Positions 25,391-37,768 are shown, counted from the first letter of the stretch. The stretch is 64,000 bases of DNA from Paracentrotus lividus (GCA_940671915.1 CALNVZ010003435.1:8805475-8869474), one strand, 5' to 3'. Program-made: numbers and translations. Notes: generated by a model from the letters alone, not told the origin.

Positions 25391-25405
25391 TTTATATATC
25401 ACGTG
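25391..25405 (-). promoter_or_regulatory. TATA box and E-box, candidate promoter of the APCDD1-like gene
   Basis: On the minus strand CACGTG (25405-25400) is followed directly by TATATAAA (25398-25391). The expected start site about 30 bases on is near 25367, leaving a 5' UTR of about 115 nt before the signal-peptide ATG. An inverted CCAAT-type word (ATTGG) lies just downstream. Orientation and spacing agree with the minus-strand gene. Confidence 0.45.
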
Positions 25406-28400
25406 GTAAATTCCAACGCCAGCGAGTTTGGCTCATGACCGCTGAAGCTCCGTGAACGGGGATAAATGAACACCGGTGTTCAACCGCGCTTGCTTTATAG
25501 CGAAATCATCATGAATAACAAAAATTGCTGGGTGCTGATGTATGCTTCAAAACACAGTTGCGTGCGATCTGAACCGTATTAATTGAATACAAATGTAAAG
25601 AATGAAATTACGTCTCAACGGGGGTTTTTCCTTTGGTGTACAAATCGGCAGGTGCTTTCGATCAAAACACACAAAGTTATAGCCATCCTCAAGTACATTT
25701 AGCTATCCAAATTAGATGTAGTCCTGCTTTAATCGATGTAATAATCCTCATTCATGTTCATTATCGCAGTTCTCGCAAGCTGCGCGATATTTAAATTGTG
25801 TGAATTTATAGATTGGGATGAATGTGTACTGAGTAGTTTGCGAGTGCCGAAATAAAGCAAAATCTCTAATACTAATAATGTCGACGGTATGGCATCATTG
25901 ACTTCGGAAATATGTTTCTTTCGACACCTTCAACTTCATGCTCACACCTCTGGAAAAGAAATTCGACTCGGGTTAAAAGTAAAGAACGATGAAGTTATAT
26001 GATTCCTCCGCTGCTCGCAGATGTGTGTGAAGTGACAAATGTTCGATCTTTCACACTCTCACAATGTGCCTTTTCTATGTAATAATTCAACAATACCGTT
26101 GTCTTTGCCAGTTTCACGAGTTGTAGTCTACAAATCAGCTGCGTTTCAAAAGAAATCGTATGAACCCCCAGAAGAAAGTTCCCGCAATATTTCCAATTTC
26201 AATAAATGTAAGAAACCCAGGTTTTCATTTGGATGTCTTTGTCATTGTAATGATAGATCAAAACGTCATTCAAATCCTGAGAATATTCAAGTATTTACTG
26301 CAAAATTAGGGCGAGTTTGATGTTCAAGTAGTTATTCAATATCCAATAATATTTTCGTTACGAACAGCTTTCTTGCACTGACTTCATAAACATAGCTAAT
26401 AATGTGTGCTCGAAAGATTTGTATTATTTTGGTTTCAATATTACTTCCACGACTTTCTTCAGAACACCATCATATCGAAAAGAAAGTGCTGATGATTCAG
26501 ATGAAAATCTCACAAACGATTGTTTATTTCCCGATGTGACAATTATCATAGTTTATATCCAATGAGCAGATGAGAGATGCTGGTTTTACCACATTCTATT
26601 TCATCCAGGTTACCAGAAGAAAAGAGAGCTAGTTTGAGGATAGAAGATGTCCACTTCAGTCAATCGGGAGTATCTTTTGATCTGGATCTTAGAAGCTATA
26701 CTGCGGAATCAATAATAAACACCTGTCGATGCTGCCAGTTAACACGTTAGCCTCTCTGGTTGCTTGGTGAGAGTTGGAACTAATTCAGGGAAATGTAACG
26801 CAAAGAGGATCGGTAGGTTACTCAAAGATAAGTACCTAGGCTTTGCTCCGCCATGCATAAATACGCCACGGATTGGCTCTAGTTGTCCATCCATCCATCC
26901 ATTCACAAAATAGACCGCCACTGATCGCATCAAGTACTGTATCGCTGGCTGCATCAGTTGAAATCGTAGAGCGGTGTTCGTTTACAGCCCACTCGACAAG
27001 AAAAGTATCGAGTCCTTTCTAATAATGGCAACATGCGACTTCTGCGGATTTCCTGAATTCCTTCTCCTCTCTGACTGCCTTAACTTCTTGTGCCGTCTCT
27101 CTTTCTTTCTTTTTCTCCCTCCGTAAGATATCTTGATCACGGAACTTCAAAGGACCTCTTGCTCGCACTCGTCAGTAAAAGCGAAATCAGAGTATATTGG
27201 GTGAGATGTTTGTGGGTACTCAGATATAGTTTTCTTCCTTGTACACCACAAGTCGGTTTAAATCACCCTCTACCCCTCTCCTCTTCCTCTCCGCATCGCT
27301 CTCCGTTTCTCCTACACTCTCGATTTCCTCCTCATGAATATGGGATGACTGAGAATCGCAAAGACGACGTCTTACTTAATGGCGTTTTACGGCAGGTGTT
27401 TTCTCACCCGCCACGACTAATTCCCGACTTCTTGATAGCGTCTTTACTCCACTTAGCTCACCTGCCCTACTGTTGACTTTCACTCGGTGAATGTAAATAG
27501 CACCCCTACTCAGTCACGATCTTCAAACGCTGACCCAGCTAGTGGACGAACGAGCTCAGGTATAGAAGGCTCTTGAATTAAACGAAGGTGTCACTGCAGC
27601 GCATTCTCAACGAGGTCAATTCCAGAATTAAGATAAAATGACGTTGCGATCTGGTATAGGCATGTAAGAAAATTGCCCATAAAACAATTCATACACAATC
27701 GCAATAATAACATCAAAATCCTTCGTTGTTATTAGCATTGGACGAAATTGCCGCTCCAATATTGACGCTATATGCATCATCAACGCGGTCACATTTAGAA
27801 TTGAAATAAAGAAAGTTGCCTGTCAAACAAATCATGTGCACTTGATATAAATATTGACATGAAACCATTTCTTAATATCGCCTTTTAAAAAAAAAATCAG
27901 GAATGTTAAAAACTTGTTTTTCGTATGATATCCAGTTGGTAGTAGATTCACGGCTAGTCCTTTCTCAGTAAAAACTTTGTCTTTAATAGTAAGTGCCTCT
28001 CTACCAAAAAAACGATGTCCCGCAACGAACCACGCTCCAATGCGGCGACCGGCGAAGCTAGCTGCATCGATGTGCACATCAAGCTCATAAGTGTCGCGAG
28101 TAAATAATCATTAGGTCGTTCATCCCTCAGTTCGACATCGCATGCGCGTGTACTGAGAAATTGAATGAATGGTGTAGGGAAGTTTATCGAAGCTGCATTT
28201 GGCGGATTTTGCTTGTGGCGGTTAGCAGTTCAAGCTGTAGGAAACACTTTCTGTGATCGAGTTTTTTTATTTGAGGTTGGTGGCGCTTTGGTAAATATGA
28301 AAAGGATGGATCTACATCCTCATCTCCTTCCACGATATTCCCTTGATATAGGTACAGGATGGTGAACCCATGAACTTTGCTTATGCTTTATAGGGAGTTA

Positions 28401-28711
28401 GTAATTCATTGAGGATGAGGAGGGGGGGGGGTCGCTCTGTATCTCTTTCTCATGTCACTCATATATTTCCAATACCATACATTTTCTTTTTCAACCCCTC
28501 CCCTATCCCGGCTCACCCTCCATTTCCCCTGTATTGCTATCATTATCATACTCAGTGTTGTAACATGGACCAAGCGAATGAATGGGGGGGGGGGACACAG
28601 GAGTGCCAATAGGATGGTGGCGGTACTCATTCGAGAACAATGGCTATTGACCGAAGTGGTGTTTGGAGGGTCCCACCCCCCCCCCCTTCTCTCTCTCTCT
28701 CTGTCTGTCTG

Positions 28712-28747
<36 letters not shown>

Positions 28748-31188
28748 GTCTCTCTGTCTCTCTCTCTCTCTTCCCCCCCCCCCTCTCTCTCTCTCTCTCC
28801 CCTCTTTCTTATTTTCTCTTCTCCCGCTTGTGGGTGAGACACGTGGTTATGTGCCAAGAGATCCCCATTTTCATGCTCTCCATGTATATCATTCTCTATT
28901 CTCCCTTTACTCCATTTAATTTCTCGGCAAATTAACATTAGCCTATCTATAATTATGTCACTTCTTTTCAAAACTTTTTTTTTATGCCGGAGCAAACTAT
29001 AATCTCCTTCTTTTAAAACTATTCTTTGATTTTTCAACACCGTCAATGACTGAATCGCGACACCTGCTTCTTGATCTCTTTATTCTGTTGACAAGTTTGT
29101 CTCTTATTTTGGAATGTATTTGTATGCGGATCGAAAACTATTCAAATAATTTTACCTCACAGGTTGTTTAATAATCCCTCTTGTGTTCTAAATAAAGAAT
29201 ATAGCTGAACATCATAATCGCCGTCACCATGGTCACAAAAAAGAGAAAAAAGTTATTGGTTTACTCGTGGTGACTGAATGACCAAATCAAAGAGCTATAT
29301 ATGAACATTATCGTGGATCATGAAAAGAATGAATTGACAGGCTTAAAAGTACAACATACAGTATAAGGGTGCATTAAAAATGATGTTTACAAAATTTAAT
29401 TAGTGTTAATGTTCCTCGCCATTATTTCCATGATCACATGAAGTAACGCATTAACTGCAAGGCCTGAAAATAATTTACGTGCCAATTTCCTTTCGCTTCT
29501 GAAAATATTAGAGCTCTCACAAGGTTGGATCGTGCTGCCATCCTCCTAACATTGGCTCTTGACCTTGGTAGCTCATTTATGACATCCATGAAGAAGATGA
29601 AGGAGTGGAGGAAAAGTGGTTGAGTAACCATAGAAACAGATGTAGAGTAATCTTGGATGAGAAGTGAGAAATACAGTTTGGGCTACAGATATCATACGAT
29701 CATATTTTACACATTTTCAAATGTATCTGTCACTCCTCAATTATTTTAAACATTATTATTAAAATTAAAGAGTTTTTTTTTTTTTTTTTTTTTCAAAGCA
29801 AAACATTTTATTTTGAATTAAATTTCGAACTTCATCTCTGTTATCAAATATCAAGCTTTAATAATTTGTTGATAGAATCGAAAACGTGGCATTAGACTAA
29901 TAGCGTTTTCCTGGATATAATTATCATACTCCTCACATTATATATCTCGCATATTTTATCATAAAGTTCGTTCATGCATTATTACCCATTTTGAAATATT
30001 GAACTCTGTCTTGAGAGAGATGCCATAGTCATCGGCCTGGCTTTATACGAGTGTTGAAATCTCGGTCAAGGAGAAGATATCCCCATATTTGTATACAAAC
30101 TCTTGGGCTTTCATGATGGTGGATTAACCCTATATCGACAGGGAAAGGGGTGCGTTATGGAGAGAAGAAGAGGGAGGGGGATTGGATGCATTTGTGAAGG
30201 ATGCAAGATGAAGGAGGTAGGCCTATATGATTTCCAAACTGTAGGATTGGTATGGTTTTAATTAGAGTTGCACTGGGAGGGGGGGGGGGTTGCAGGTGTT
30301 TGTGAAAATTAATTAATGATAGGATATATCAGGGAAAGTGTCACCTTCCCTGGATATATTGAGGCAATTGCTGTAGATGGGTACAAAATGGGGGAAAAGT
30401 GAGAGGGGAGGAGGTATCAGGTGATACGGAGGGATTTTGTTGAAAGAAAAAACAAAAATGAAAGGCACGTTGGTGAAGGGGGTATTTTACTAGGGATAAC
30501 GGTATACTTTGCGCAGGATGGAGGTATATTTATTATGAAGAAAAACAAAAATTGGCTATGAGGATAATGGGAGAGGGGTCACGATGAAGGGGTAATATGC
30601 ATTGTATAAAGGGGATAAGAATAACTACAAACTGTGGTATGAAAACCTGGATGTATTTAGTGGCGGAGTGTGAATGAACCGACATGACTTTATATGTACC
30701 TCAGTTTCGCAACACAAGACTAAACTTTTATGATCGGGAGATGGCGACATACCACTTCTATGGCAATATCTAATTGATTGTTCATACGTGATCCTGCTGT
30801 AACACCCTCTCTTTCTTTCTCTCTCTCTGTCGCTCTCTCACTCTCTCTCTCTCCCTCTCGCTCTCTCTCTTTCCTACTTTTTTTTCTCTAATCTTCATAG
30901 CTACCACATTAAAACAAAACGTTAGCAGTTTTACTCAACTTTTAACAGGATTGTATCATAAAAACATAAATAATTCATGATCACAAAATAAAAATTCATG
31001 TACATCAATAAAGTATTTATTTTTTTTATATCATCAACAACACATAATAAAAAAAGAAACTAAATAATTATGGAATATTGCATTGTTTGTTGTTTTAATT
31101 CCCACCTAAAACAGAAGTCTTACTCCTACATTATGTAATCAGTAGTGAGCTTATTTCTCGTGCTCATAATGTAACATTACATTATAGT
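25406..31188. other. Intergenic sequence without a recognised gene
   Basis: Upstream of the APCDD1-like promoter. Moderately open frames occur at 26039-26320 (+), 27090-27476 (+), 27832-28077 (-) and 28165-28365 (+). None shows a family signature or convincing splice sites. CT-rich microsatellites lie at 28688-28800 and 30810-30870, G-runs at 28422-28431 and 30278-30290, and a T-run at 29773-29793. Confidence 0.4.
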
Positions 31189-31378
31189 TTAACCACTTGG
31201 CTGCTGACCACTAATATTACGTGCTTGGTGTTTGTACACTGTGCGCGGACCACGTTATATTACGTGCTCATGCTATTGACTAAGTTTTTGTCTGAGCTTT
31301 GTCTGTTTTGAAGCACCAGCGCCACACTGGTCATACCCGTACTGTACAATTAGCACCATGCAGCAGTCAAGTGGTTAA
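31189..31378. mobile_element. 190-bp MITE
   Basis: TTAACCACTTGGCTGCTGAC at the left is mirrored by CAGCAGTCAAGTGGTTAA at the right. The interior has a paired ATATTACGTGCT word on each side. Non-coding. The TTAA at each end may be part of the target duplication. Confidence 0.75.
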
Positions 31379-32946
31379 GCATCTTATTCTATTCTTTGCA
31401 CAATTGGCTATGCTAAGTGTGGATACATGTAGTATAAAGATCTCTAGATATATATTAATTGACAGTGTTATGTAATCACACACTTTAGTCAGCACACGTT
31501 ATGCAACAAATGCAGTATCATAAAACTAGATGATGTACGTAAAATTGTTCAAGTATATAAAATATATTAACATGTACGGCATAATCGTGATTGTGGAAAC
31601 CACCATTCACTTTGTACAGCAGCGCTTCATTCAGTCACACGCACTGGTTTCTTCTTTCCACCCCCATTCACTTGTGTACAAGAGTGCCCATTCATTTGAT
31701 CGAGTGGTTTCCGAAACGAAGATAAGGCCACATGGGCAATACAAGTAATACCCTGCATATTGTAAAAAAATTGTTCAAAACCATTTTTTAAAAGGTATTT
31801 TAAGATACAATGTACTTAATTGGAAAAAAAGGGTATAAGAATGATAATTACTGTAACTAGATTACATATGGAGAGTGAAATCTTACTCTTTTAATTTGCA
31901 TTCATATCTCTTAATGCCCACTACAAGTTTTTTTTCCTTCAATATCAATGCATAGTTGCTCACAAAGTTCTGTCATTTTCACATCACACTGAATAAGAAA
32001 TTGCATCCTAAATAATACAGTCCACTCCCAATATAATGAGGTGCTTGAATGGAGCCAATTACATGTAGTTCAAATATAACAAAATATCATACTAAACTGA
32101 AATGAAATTAGGATTGAAAGAATTGCATCATTGTAACAAGATCTGGTTGGCTTGTTATAATGGGATTGGACTGTACAATGATTTGGTGAAGTCTTGCACA
32201 AAAGTTATAAAACTAAAAACAACAAGAAGCTATCACTCGCAACTTTTCTTTACAGAAGATAAGTCCATACTATCCAACTCAGCTGGCATAAATCTTAAAG
32301 GTGGTCATTCACGAGCATCGCTAAACTAAAACGAGAATTCAAGATGCGCTGTGTGGTCGCAGCCATATTGTTCACGAAGCTTAGAGCATGACTTAATTTG
32401 CATACGGTTTTATGCAAACACACACCAGCCAATCGCGATCGCGCTGCATTAGCGTACAAGCGTGTGTGTGTGTAGAGCATGCACTGTATCAATTCAGTGT
32501 TCTCGTGCATCCAAACATGCGAGCAGCCGAATCAATGCCGATAACATATTGGCTCATGACTTCGGCAATCGTTCGGGCGTTCTAGCTTTCGGTTTTTGGA
32601 CCACTGCGTAAGAGTCGCACATCGTTGGTATGAATGGGCATCTTGCAATGTTCGTTACCGCGTACGTATTTTGAACTCCCTCTACACTATGAGGAACGTG
32701 CATCTTTAAGAGAGCATGCATAAATACATGTTCTGAACAAAAGACAGGAAACTTACAGGTATTGTGCTAGTGTCCCCTTTAGAGTTTGCATGTTCTTTGG
32801 ACGAATATGAGATATTTAGTCAGATTTTGTTTACACAATGACACTGCAGTCATGGTTTTTTGTGTTAAAAAAGGCCATCAGCTGATTCTCCTTTGTAGAA
32901 TTTCCATATGCTAATGTATATCAAAGTAATATGAAATTTTAAAAAG

Positions 32947-32949
<3 letters not shown>
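31379..32949. other. Non-coding stretch
   Basis: Nothing recognised. 32300-32700 is richer in CG and has several short open frames on both strands, without homology I can name. Confidence 0.35.

Positions 32950-32999
<50 letters not shown>
32950..32999. repeat. Poly(A) tract, 50 bp
   Basis: Uninterrupted A run, followed about 50 bases later by a second shorter A run (33050-33064) that directly abuts the Penelope-like fragment at 33065. Confidence 0.95.
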
Positions 33000-33001
<2 letters not shown>

Positions 33002-33064
33002 GCTGAAATTGCTTATCCAATAAAAGAAGGTCAGTGGAGTGAAATTGAATTAAAAAAAAAAAAA

Positions 33065-33112
33065 GAGATTGAGCTTTCGATCCTAGCAGAACCTTCGTCA
33101 CAGACAAAATGA
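33065..33112 (-). mobile_element. Penelope-like 3'-end fragment with degenerate hammerhead-like motif
   Basis: Read on the minus strand, this fragment carries TGACGAAGGTTCTGCTAGGA followed by TCGAAAGCTC. It is nearly identical to the 3' motif at 62341-62390. GGTTC and GGATC can pair around a TGCTA loop, and GAAA follows. The base before TGACGA is G, not the C that a hammerhead core needs, so this copy should be inactive. Both copies end at the same point before T-rich sequence, which marks an element end. Confidence 0.6.
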
Positions 33113-34373
33113 CAAAACATATAAAGTTAATAAACTCAAATTCTTTTTTATCTATACAACTATCATTTATAGTAATATTTCTTTTCCTTTCTACGCACTC
33201 ATTCGTGTCTATATTTGTATATGATAGGCCTATTCATAAAAACACATGAAATTTTTATCTTCTTTTCTCTATGAGAAACAGTAAGTTATATAGTTTGTAA
33301 AAATGAAAATAAAACATAAAAAGACAGCATTATATACAGCATAAATTGTCCAACAAACTTTAAAATTATTGCACAAGAGACAAATAAGAAACAATAAGAA
33401 CTCACATGAAGTTGCAAGTAATATCCAGATGTGACTAGATACAAAGATCTGACAGTGGATATTCTACATGTCAGTTCTGCATACAAATACCTACATGTAT
33501 AGTATTATTTGCTACAGCTTCATTGTATACAGCACAGTATATTGCATTTGTGTGATTTAGAAGTCCCGACTTTCAAAAGAATATATATCCAAATCATCTG
33601 TCTGTTTATTTGCACTCCTCATGGGATTTTAATACCACCAATGGGCAGTAATATTTGTTCATGAAAGAAAATGGCGTTATCTAGAAAGAGCAAGTACATC
33701 TTTCACTCACATAAAATAGAGGTAGGCTTTGTCCTGAAGCAGTGCTCCATTAAAGTTTTTAAATAAAGGGCATCTACTAACCCTTTTGCCCAAACGTTGC
33801 GATGCACAATAACTTTCAGTTTCCCGATTATACTGTCTGTTAACCTACATGTACGTACAAGGTTTAAAAATAGCCAAAGATGAGATGCCTGATGATATAA
33901 TGTATGAGGTGTATGCTTGCCATAATAGTCCACTATGTTTATGACGAGGTGCTCTGAACTATGCCACTTACCTCGTTACATCTCAATCTCGTGCATATGT
34001 TTGGAATTGGGACCAAGAAAATTTCTTTATAATTTGCATTCCTCATACATAGAAGTGGCTCTTATGTAGATCATGACTCTAGTTGACCTGAAAGGAACTG
34101 CCGTTGTATAAAAATCAGGAATAGTATTACTGAAGTGTAAGAGGTATATACATGTACGTATTGCACAATGAATTTGCGACATTCAGCTTCCACAACACGA
34201 CTTTTAGCCAGTGGCTATCACATGGTATGTACACTGTAGCTTAAAGAAAAAAGGGTTTCAAAGAGTGAATTGCAACCTACATCAAATCCAAGTGTCTGGA
34301 AAAGTACATTTCCCTGTCAGTTACAAAGCATAAAGGGGGAAAGATGTGGACTAGGATCCTGAAAGACAACGAT
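33113..34373. other. Probable 3' UTR and downstream sequence of the minus-strand gene
   Basis: No exon seen. Minus-strand AATAAA (TTTATT on the plus strand at 33605-33610) is a possible polyadenylation signal about 770 bases beyond the stop codon at 34374. Confidence 0.35.
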
Positions 34374-36008
34374 TCACTTCTCATCAAATTTATCCCTGAC
34401 ATCCCACGGCACATCCACCTTGAGAGGAATGCATATGCAGTTATTCTTGCCAAGATCCGTCTCTATTAAATAATTGGGAGAGATATACTCCTTCTCACCC
34501 TTGACCCCTGCATCACTCCATGTATGTCCATCCCCTGAGAAGAGCTCCAGGATCCGTAACTCACAGTATAAGAACAGCCTCGTTTCCCAGTCCGTCTGGG
34601 GCTTCGGGAGGGATCGGAACTTCTCGTAGCTCATGTAGTACGGGCCCTTGGGGTTTGAGAGGGCTTCGATGAACCTCACGTCAGACCGCTCTTCGAAGAA
34701 CTCGACTGGTTTAGTGGTGATAAGGTCCCAGTGAGCTTGGACGGCCGGTAGCACCTCAGGGTAGCAGACACGAATGAAAGACATTAAGCCATCCCATGTA
34801 GCAGGAACAGGTTGCGCTTGTTGTGCATGTGGACTTCCAGGTTGGGCGGATTCTTGAGGTGGAGTCAGGACAATAAGCCAGTAACATGCTTTTTGTTTGC
34901 AAGCCTAAGAAGGTGACAAATATGAAGGAAAACACAAATTTCAGTATCAATTTGTAACAAATTATAAATTCAAGTAGACTCTAGATCTAATTCCATAAAA
35001 TTAATTTCTCAAATTTGAAACTGTCCAAAAACGAGTTAGACATGGGCATATCCAGTTTTGTAGAACACAATATCATACCTCAAAACAAACCCCCCCCCCC
35101 AAAAAAAAAAAATGGTTCTTGTACATTGTAGTCTACGCGAGGTCAAAAACTTTTCTTTTTTCTTTGGGGGGGGGGGGGGTATCATAAATAAGGAAGAATA
35201 GCATATGATTCAAAGACGGTGAGTATTCTGAATTTTATATTTTGCTTCGTATTAAAATCTAGGTATAATTGAAGGTCAACTATATCATACTCACGTCAAT
35301 TGTCTACATCATAAATATATTGGAAGACAACTAATTTGTGTGTGAATTCATTGTTGCAAATGCAATAAAAATGACCTAATTCTTAGGATCTGTTGAACAT
35401 TTAATGTTGCTAAATGCTAGACTAATCCTAGGGTAATAAAGAAGGATATTGATACCTTCTGATGTATATACTCTGGAAGGAATCCAAGCCTTAAAAGCAT
35501 GGTGTAAGGATCGTGTATATTCTCAATCAGAGCACCATAAACTGTATCAGGACCAAATATGAAAGCTGTCTTCCGACCGGGAGCGTCCGAGAGGTTCACC
35601 GGGGCAGTGTCGGCGTCTTTTGTGGTGCATAACCGCCCGTACACTTGCAGTCGATCAGTCGGTGATTTTCCTGCACTTTCGATCTGTTTTTTAATGTCAA
35701 GCTGAGATTTTGAGTCCGTTGCATTTGACCCTCTCTGGATACCCGTCCTCAAGAATCTTTCAAGATCACTAAGAGAGAGTTGGCGTTTATAAGAACGTAT
35801 TTCAGTAGAAGAAGAAGGTTTTCCTTCCATAGTTACACCCAAAGTGCACCCCATGTTCGTTGTCAATGTCAAGACAGGCACGTAGACCAGACGGATTGTC
35901 AGGTGACAGAGTCACATGACCATAATACAATTTTGTAGCAGTCCACTGCGCTGCATGCAAGAGCTTCGATTTACCTCTAAGCATGGAGGAAAGTCTTCTT
36001 TCCTCCAT
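34374..36008 (-). CDS. Unrecognised conserved-looking protein, last two exons, with apparent frameshift
   Basis: Two long coding stretches join in phase 0: the upstream exon ends at 35456 (LPEYIHQK, donor GTATCA) and the terminal exon starts at 34904. Together they give roughly 300-350 residues of balanced composition. The frame changes near an AAAA run (35819-35822): the upstream part in one frame reads LLHAAQWTATKLYYG and LRACLDIDNEHG, the downstream part in the next reads SYKRQLSLSDLERFLRTG. Reading AAA for AAAA would join them, so a one-base assembly error or a lesion is likely. I do not recognise the family. There are no membrane segments and no signal peptide. The true 5' boundary is unclear because an inverted repeat lies at 35980-36011. 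Confidence 0.6.
34377..34904 (-). CDS. Unrecognised gene, terminal coding exon
   Basis: The acceptor CACCTTCTTAG precedes 34904. The frame starts ACKQKACYWLIVLTPPQ, passes a short Gln/Pro/Ala-rich linker and continues through TWDGLMSFIRVCYPEV, KPVEFFEERSDVRF, LFLYCELRILELF and ICIPLKVDVPWDVRDKF. It ends EK and stop (TGA at 34376-34374), giving 176 residues. Conserved-looking aromatic and charged patches argue for a real folded domain. Confidence 0.75.
35456..35978 (-). CDS. Unrecognised gene, penultimate exon
   Basis: Ends with LRLGFLPEYIHQK at a GTATCA donor, phase 0. In this frame ATGs at 35854 and 35830 are possible starts. The upstream residues make better sense in the neighbouring frame (see gene entry). 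A possible acceptor (CCATGCTTAG) lies just before 35978; another (AATCCTTAG) lies just upstream of an ATG at 36008. The segment DAPGRKTAFIFGPDTVYGAL is the most protein-like part. Confidence 0.6.
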
Positions 36009-36011
36009 GCT
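35980..36011. repeat. Perfect 14-bp hairpin at the gene's 5' boundary
   Basis: AGCATGGAGGAAAG, a TCTT loop, and the exact reverse complement. It sits at the 5' edge of the minus-strand exon. Confidence 0.9.
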
Positions 36012-36026
36012 CTAAGGATTTACAAA

Positions 36027-36082
36027 CCAAAACTAAAACTAACACCCCCCCCCCGGGGGGGGGGTGTTAGTTTTAGTTTTGG
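36027..36082. repeat. Perfect 28-bp palindrome with no spacer
   Basis: CCAAAACTAAAACTAACA plus ten C is followed directly by ten G and the exact reverse complement. This is either a true cruciform-prone palindrome or a fold-back join made during assembly. Confidence 0.95.
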
Positions 36083-36486
36083 GGGTCACTCACCACATGA
36101 TGTGCTACGCATGCGTGTCCCCAAAGAGCGTCGAAAAGGGTCTGTTTTCAGCCTTTCGACGGCGTCGACGCTTTCCTTAAACAGGGGTGTTTTTTAATTT
36201 CAATCTTCATTTTCATAAAAATAGGGGTGTTTTCAGCGGAAATCGTTGTTAGTAGGGTCAAAGTGTTTACGCCATTTAGGGTACGTTTTTCCAGTCTGAC
36301 GTCGAAAAGGGGTGCAAATTTGACTTCATGCAATGAGACGTTTAGGGTCCATTTTCAGTCTGACGTCGAAAAGGGGTGCTGCAAATTTGACTCCATGCAA
36401 TGAGACGTTTAGGGTCCATTTTCAGGGTGCGGGGACACTCATAGGTAGCACTTTTTTGTTTGAGTGACCCCCCCCCCCCCCCCCCG
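36083..36486. mobile_element. Inverted-repeat element with internal ~63-bp tandem repeat
   Basis: The left end GGGTCACTCACCACATGATG and the later TGCTAC and TGTCCCC words are mirrored at the right end (GGGGACACTCATAGGTAGCA, then TTGAGTGACCCC). Inside, a unit containing GACGTCGAAAAGGGGTGC and AATGAGACGTTTAGGGTCC is repeated at least twice in tandem. Non-coding. Confidence 0.7.
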
Positions 36487-36489
36487 GGT

Positions 36490-37423
36490 AAAAAACACAT
36501 ACGGACATAAAACAAGCAAACAAAGAAACAAAAACAACGAAAACAAATAAAAGAATCAATGAGGAAATCACATGTAGAATATAAACTTAAGATTTACAAG
36601 TAACAAAAAGTTATAAGACATCATTGGGAGTTCATATTTTCCTTTATAGGAGGTGGTAAATTACTGTCAGTAATTTTATTGATTGCTGAGCGAATATTCG
36701 ACTAGACATAATCTATAAACAAGTAAAGAGCCTCATAAGAACCGTAAATATATTATTATGATGTAAAACGGACTGAAGTGAATAATTACACATTTTTGTT
36801 TTCTATTAAAAAAAATATACATACCGGTACATGTAAAGAAAATAGCTACAGTTGGCGCTCTCCTACTTCAGCCAGAGTGGGTAGATATATATCTACCCAC
36901 TTTGACTTCAGCACTCCTCTTTGGAATTATGCCTTCATTTTTTTTATATTCAAAGTATTGTTTTATGATTTGTTAATCTTACTGGTTTGTGAACTCAGTG
37001 GAAGATTAGTCACTTGTTTAATATGAACGATCTTATCATGAATATTCCCATATTTATCAAAAGGCCCTTCAAAAACGAATTCCTTTCATAATAATTATTT
37101 GCCATTCAAATTCTATCTGTGGCATATTAAATTTCAATACAGTATTTACTTTCGACACACTTCTTAACAAGAATTTAATCTGAAACACCGTTTTGTGATG
37201 TGCTACGGTGAAATCCTTATGCTAATCTATAGCCATGCAGTTGGCACGCGTGGACCCATCCCACAACTCTGATAAAATCCTTTTTGCCAAGCATACGGAG
37301 GAAACACGACTTCAAATACAGAGTACAATAAGTTATTGATTAAAAAATTAAAACTAAATAAATTTAAATAACGGTAAAGTTAGATTAAAACTTGCTCTTA
37401 TGAGCATGGATCAATATGAACTT
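36490..37423. other. Intergenic, nothing recognised
   Basis: AT-rich sequence; a short direct/inverted GTGGGTAGATATATATCTAC palindrome occurs at 36878-36900. Confidence 0.4.
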
Positions 37424-37547
37424 GGGCCCATATTCATAAAACCTACATGATTTTCATAAGCCTAGTTATCAACTTACTGTGTACTGTTCCATATATAAAA
37501 TTTAGTTGACAACTAGCTTTAGTAACTAGGTTTTATGAATATGGACC
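37424..37547. mobile_element. 124-bp palindromic MITE
   Basis: GGCCCATATTCATAAAACCT at the left is mirrored by AGGTTTTATGAATATGGACC at the right; inner GCCTAGTTATCAAC and GTTGACAACTAG words also pair. The GGCCCATATTC start resembles the MITE at 59125-59268. Confidence 0.8.
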
Positions 37548-37768
37548 ATGGACCCTGGGAATCATGCACGTGCGCTTTTAGCTGTACCAGCTATGTTGAA
37601 GAGGTCTCCCATGAAAGCACAAACGGCAAACTATCATTTTTACAACCAATATTATTCCAATACAAATGTTTACACCAGATTAATTGGTATGACGCATAGT
37701 GTATTAAAATGTATACTCGGATATAAAGGAAAAAATTCACACAAGCAAACGAATCTTTAGTGATATGT

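Noticed and set aside
26739..26954. Minus-strand 71-codon frame and other 60-130 codon frames upstream of 25.4 kb
   Set aside because: No signature motifs, and frame length is expected by chance at this composition.
28627..29046. 139-codon Arg/Glu-rich minus-strand frame and its Ser/Leu-rich partners on the other strand
   Set aside because: Produced by the CT/GA microsatellite at 28688-28800.
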